5,729 nucleotides of DNA from Candidatus Bathyarchaeota archaeon (lineage in GTDB: Archaea; Thermoproteota; Bathyarchaeia; Bathyarchaeales; Bathycorpusculaceae), in assembly GCA_018396615.1 (NCBI GenBank), contig JAGTQT010000049.1:252-5980 (forward strand). The letters are read 5' to 3'. The notes beneath the pieces were generated by a model. The model was not told the DNA's origin. It did not search any database and saw only the letters and a program-made list of their open reading frames with translations. The position numbers and the translations under genes are program-made. This document shows positions 4,460 to 5,729 of the stretch, in pieces. Positions within the stretch are counted from its first letter, which is position 1; every line of letters starts with the position of its first letter.

Positions 4460-5729
4460 TTACTCTACGTATATGGCGGGGCGACACGGAGCACTCAAGG
4501 AAGCCCTCATCTTCGGATCGTACCGCTCTACATCCTCCTCGCTGTAGACGTGGATTTCGGCGGCGAATCTTTCGGCGAGAAAGTCTTTTGCGCTTTTCAG
4601 TGTTTCTTTTTCGTCAAAGGATGTGGCTTTTAGTAAGCTTGTTTTCCTTTCTTCTTGCATTCTGTCGATCTCTTTGATTATGGTTGGAGCGAACTTGGCT
4701 AGTTCTTTCATATGTTTTTTGAGTTCTGCGTTTGTTGCGTACTCTTTCATGAGCTCGCTAAGTTTTACTTTGCCTTGTGCTGACTTTTCAAGTATGTTTA
4801 TATATATTTTCCACTTCCATGGTGAGGCGGTGTAGTAGCAGATTTTTTTGGGTGTGATTTTTGTTGCTTTCAGAACGCTAAATGTGTCTTCGATTATGTT
4901 TTTGATGAGGTTTTCCTGTTCTTCGGCTTGAAGATCTATCTGTTTGGGATCTGTGGTGGGCCAATCTGCTAGAGAGATGAAGTTTTTTTCGCCGGTTTGG
5001 TTCCATATTTCTTCGCAGGTGTGGGGGGCAAATGGAGCAAGTAGCCTAATCGCGGTTTTCAGAGCTTGTTTCAGGGCTTTGGCGTTTGGCTTCTTTTTTC
5101 TGTGGATGTACCAGCGAAAGTCGTTCCAGATCTCGAAGAGGGCGATGGAGAGGGCTGTTCTGGTTTTCATCTGTTCCAAGTTCTCTGTAACTGCGGAGAT
5201 GCGGCGTTGCAGAGTACTCATAAGCCATCTTTCCAGGTGGGTGTATTCGCCTTCTTCACTGTTTTCTATTATGGATTTGGCAAAGTTGTAGAAAGATTCA
5301 AGCTTGTTCTGCATTTCTTTGACGTTTTCTGTTCGCCAGTCAGGATCATCCATGCCTTCTGCTGCCATGAGCAGAGTGCAGCGGGTGGCGTCAGCGCCGT
5401 ATTGTTCAACGGCGTTTTTCATTGTTACAAAGTTTCCTTTTGACTTGTGCATTTGTTTGCCTTCGATCATTAGCATGCCGTTGACGCCTATGCCTTTTGG
5501 CCATTGTTTGGGCGGGAAGAGTGCTGCGTGGTGGAATATAAAGAATGTTAGATGGTTAGGGACAAGTTCTTTTGCTGAAACTCTTAGGTCGACTGGGTAC
5601 CAGTATTGGAATTCTTCTTGCATTTTGGTGATGGTTTCTGCGGGTATTCCTGTTTTTTGGGATATCTTCTGTTTGTCGCCTTCTTTGTAGAAGATGTAGT
5701 TGAAGAGTTCGCTCCAACCATAATCAAAG
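4460..5729 (-). CDS. leuS: Leucyl-tRNA synthetase, archaeal type, C-terminal ~422 residues (cut by right window edge)
   Basis: Cytosolic class I aminoacyl-tRNA synthetase that attaches leucine to tRNA-Leu. The frame is open to the right edge, so this is a fragment; archaeal LeuRS is usually above 900 residues. Visible in order are FDYGWSELFNYIFY at the edge, then EFQYWYPVDLRVSAKELVPN and HLTFFIFHHAALFPP of the catalytic domain. The KMSKS-type loop follows as QMHKSKGN (5455-5432), then YGADATRCTLLMAAEG and DPDWR. The helical anticodon-binding domain comes next, with LAPFAPHTCEEIWNQTGE, and then the archaeal C-terminal region with SPWKWKIYI and the end RPAIYVE. The KMSKS signature has Gln for the first Lys and His for the first Ser, while the second Lys-Ser is kept. 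The editing domain and HIGH motif lie outside the window. The methionine codon at 5621-5623 is internal, not a start. The gene converges on the unknown gene at 4074. Confidence 0.95.
   Translation of the reverse strand, partial: FDYGWSELFNYIFYKEGDKQKISQKTGIPAETITKMQEEFQYWYPVDLRVSAKELVPNHLTFFIFHHAALFPPKQWPKGIGVNGMLMIEGKQMHKSKGNFVTMKNAVEQYGADATRCTLLMAAEGMDDPDWRTENVKEMQNKLESFYNFAKSIIENSEEGEYTHLERWLMSTLQRRISAVTENLEQMKTRTALSIALFEIWNDFRWYIHRKKKPNAKALKQALKTAIRLLAPFAPHTCEEIWNQTGEKNFISLADWPTTDPKQIDLQAEEQENLIKNIIEDTFSVLKATKITPKKICYYTASPWKWKIYINILEKSAQGKVKLSELMKEYATNAELKKHMKELAKFAPTIIKEIDRMQEERKTSLLKATSFDEKETLKSAKDFLAERFAAEIHVYSEEDVERYDPKMRASLSAPCRPAIYVE

Noticed and set aside
4944..5690. Several open frames of 60-128 codons opposite or beside leuS.
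   Set aside because: They overlap a clearly recognisable leuS frame and their translations show no domain or start signals; they are shadows of leuS.
1..5729. CRISPR array, transposon ends, phage genes or a defence cluster.
   Set aside because: No regularly spaced repeats, transposase or integrase motifs or defence-type domains were seen on either strand, although a tRNA gene (a common integration site) is present. No duplicated tRNA 3' end was noticed.

Overview
The window looks like a piece of an archaeal chromosome, most likely from an uncultured TACK-type lineage; Bathyarchaeia-like is my guess and is not proven. The archaeal call rests on several things. There is a tRNA-splicing endonuclease of the archaeal EndA type, an archaeal/eukaryote-type leucyl-tRNA synthetase, and a tRNA whose extra 16 nt look like a bulge-helix-bulge intron. 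There is also a helix-turn-helix plus phosphoribosyltransferase regulator of an archaeal type, and TATA-like boxes sit about 25-60 bp upstream of several genes.

Layout from left to right. (1) The left edge carries the N-terminal part of endA on the minus strand, cut off at the catalytic tyrosine codon. Just upstream of it, and probably co-transcribed, is a complete mtnA (methylthioribose-1-phosphate isomerase). (2) Diverging from mtnA on the plus strand is a helix-hairpin-helix endonuclease III-like gene broken by about five frameshifts (1474-2149), which I call a pseudogene. (3) Converging on its 3' end is a minus-strand GfcR-like regulator (HTH plus PRTase). Its promoter region holds an 18-bp palindrome that may be an operator. 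(4) Diverging from the regulator is a small exported protein with a two-repeat dockerin module and a cysteine-containing beta-type domain. (5) Next is a minus-strand tRNA-Arg(UCU) interrupted in the D-arm. (6) A plus-strand gene for a 126-residue protein that I do not recognise follows, with a strong TATA box and two inverted repeats just upstream. (7) The right edge carries the C-terminal ~422 residues of leuS on the minus strand, converging on the unknown gene with a 5-bp gap.

Functionally this is mostly housekeeping content: tRNA splicing, tRNA charging and methionine salvage. One regulator, one secreted surface-type protein and one decaying DNA-repair-like gene are mixed in. The endA product is the enzyme expected to remove the intron from the tRNA-Arg in the same window. 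I see no phage, transposon, CRISPR or multi-gene novel defence system. The less ordinary items are the D-arm tRNA intron, the frameshifted HhH gene, the palindrome at the regulator promoter, and the unknown small gene with its operator-like repeats.
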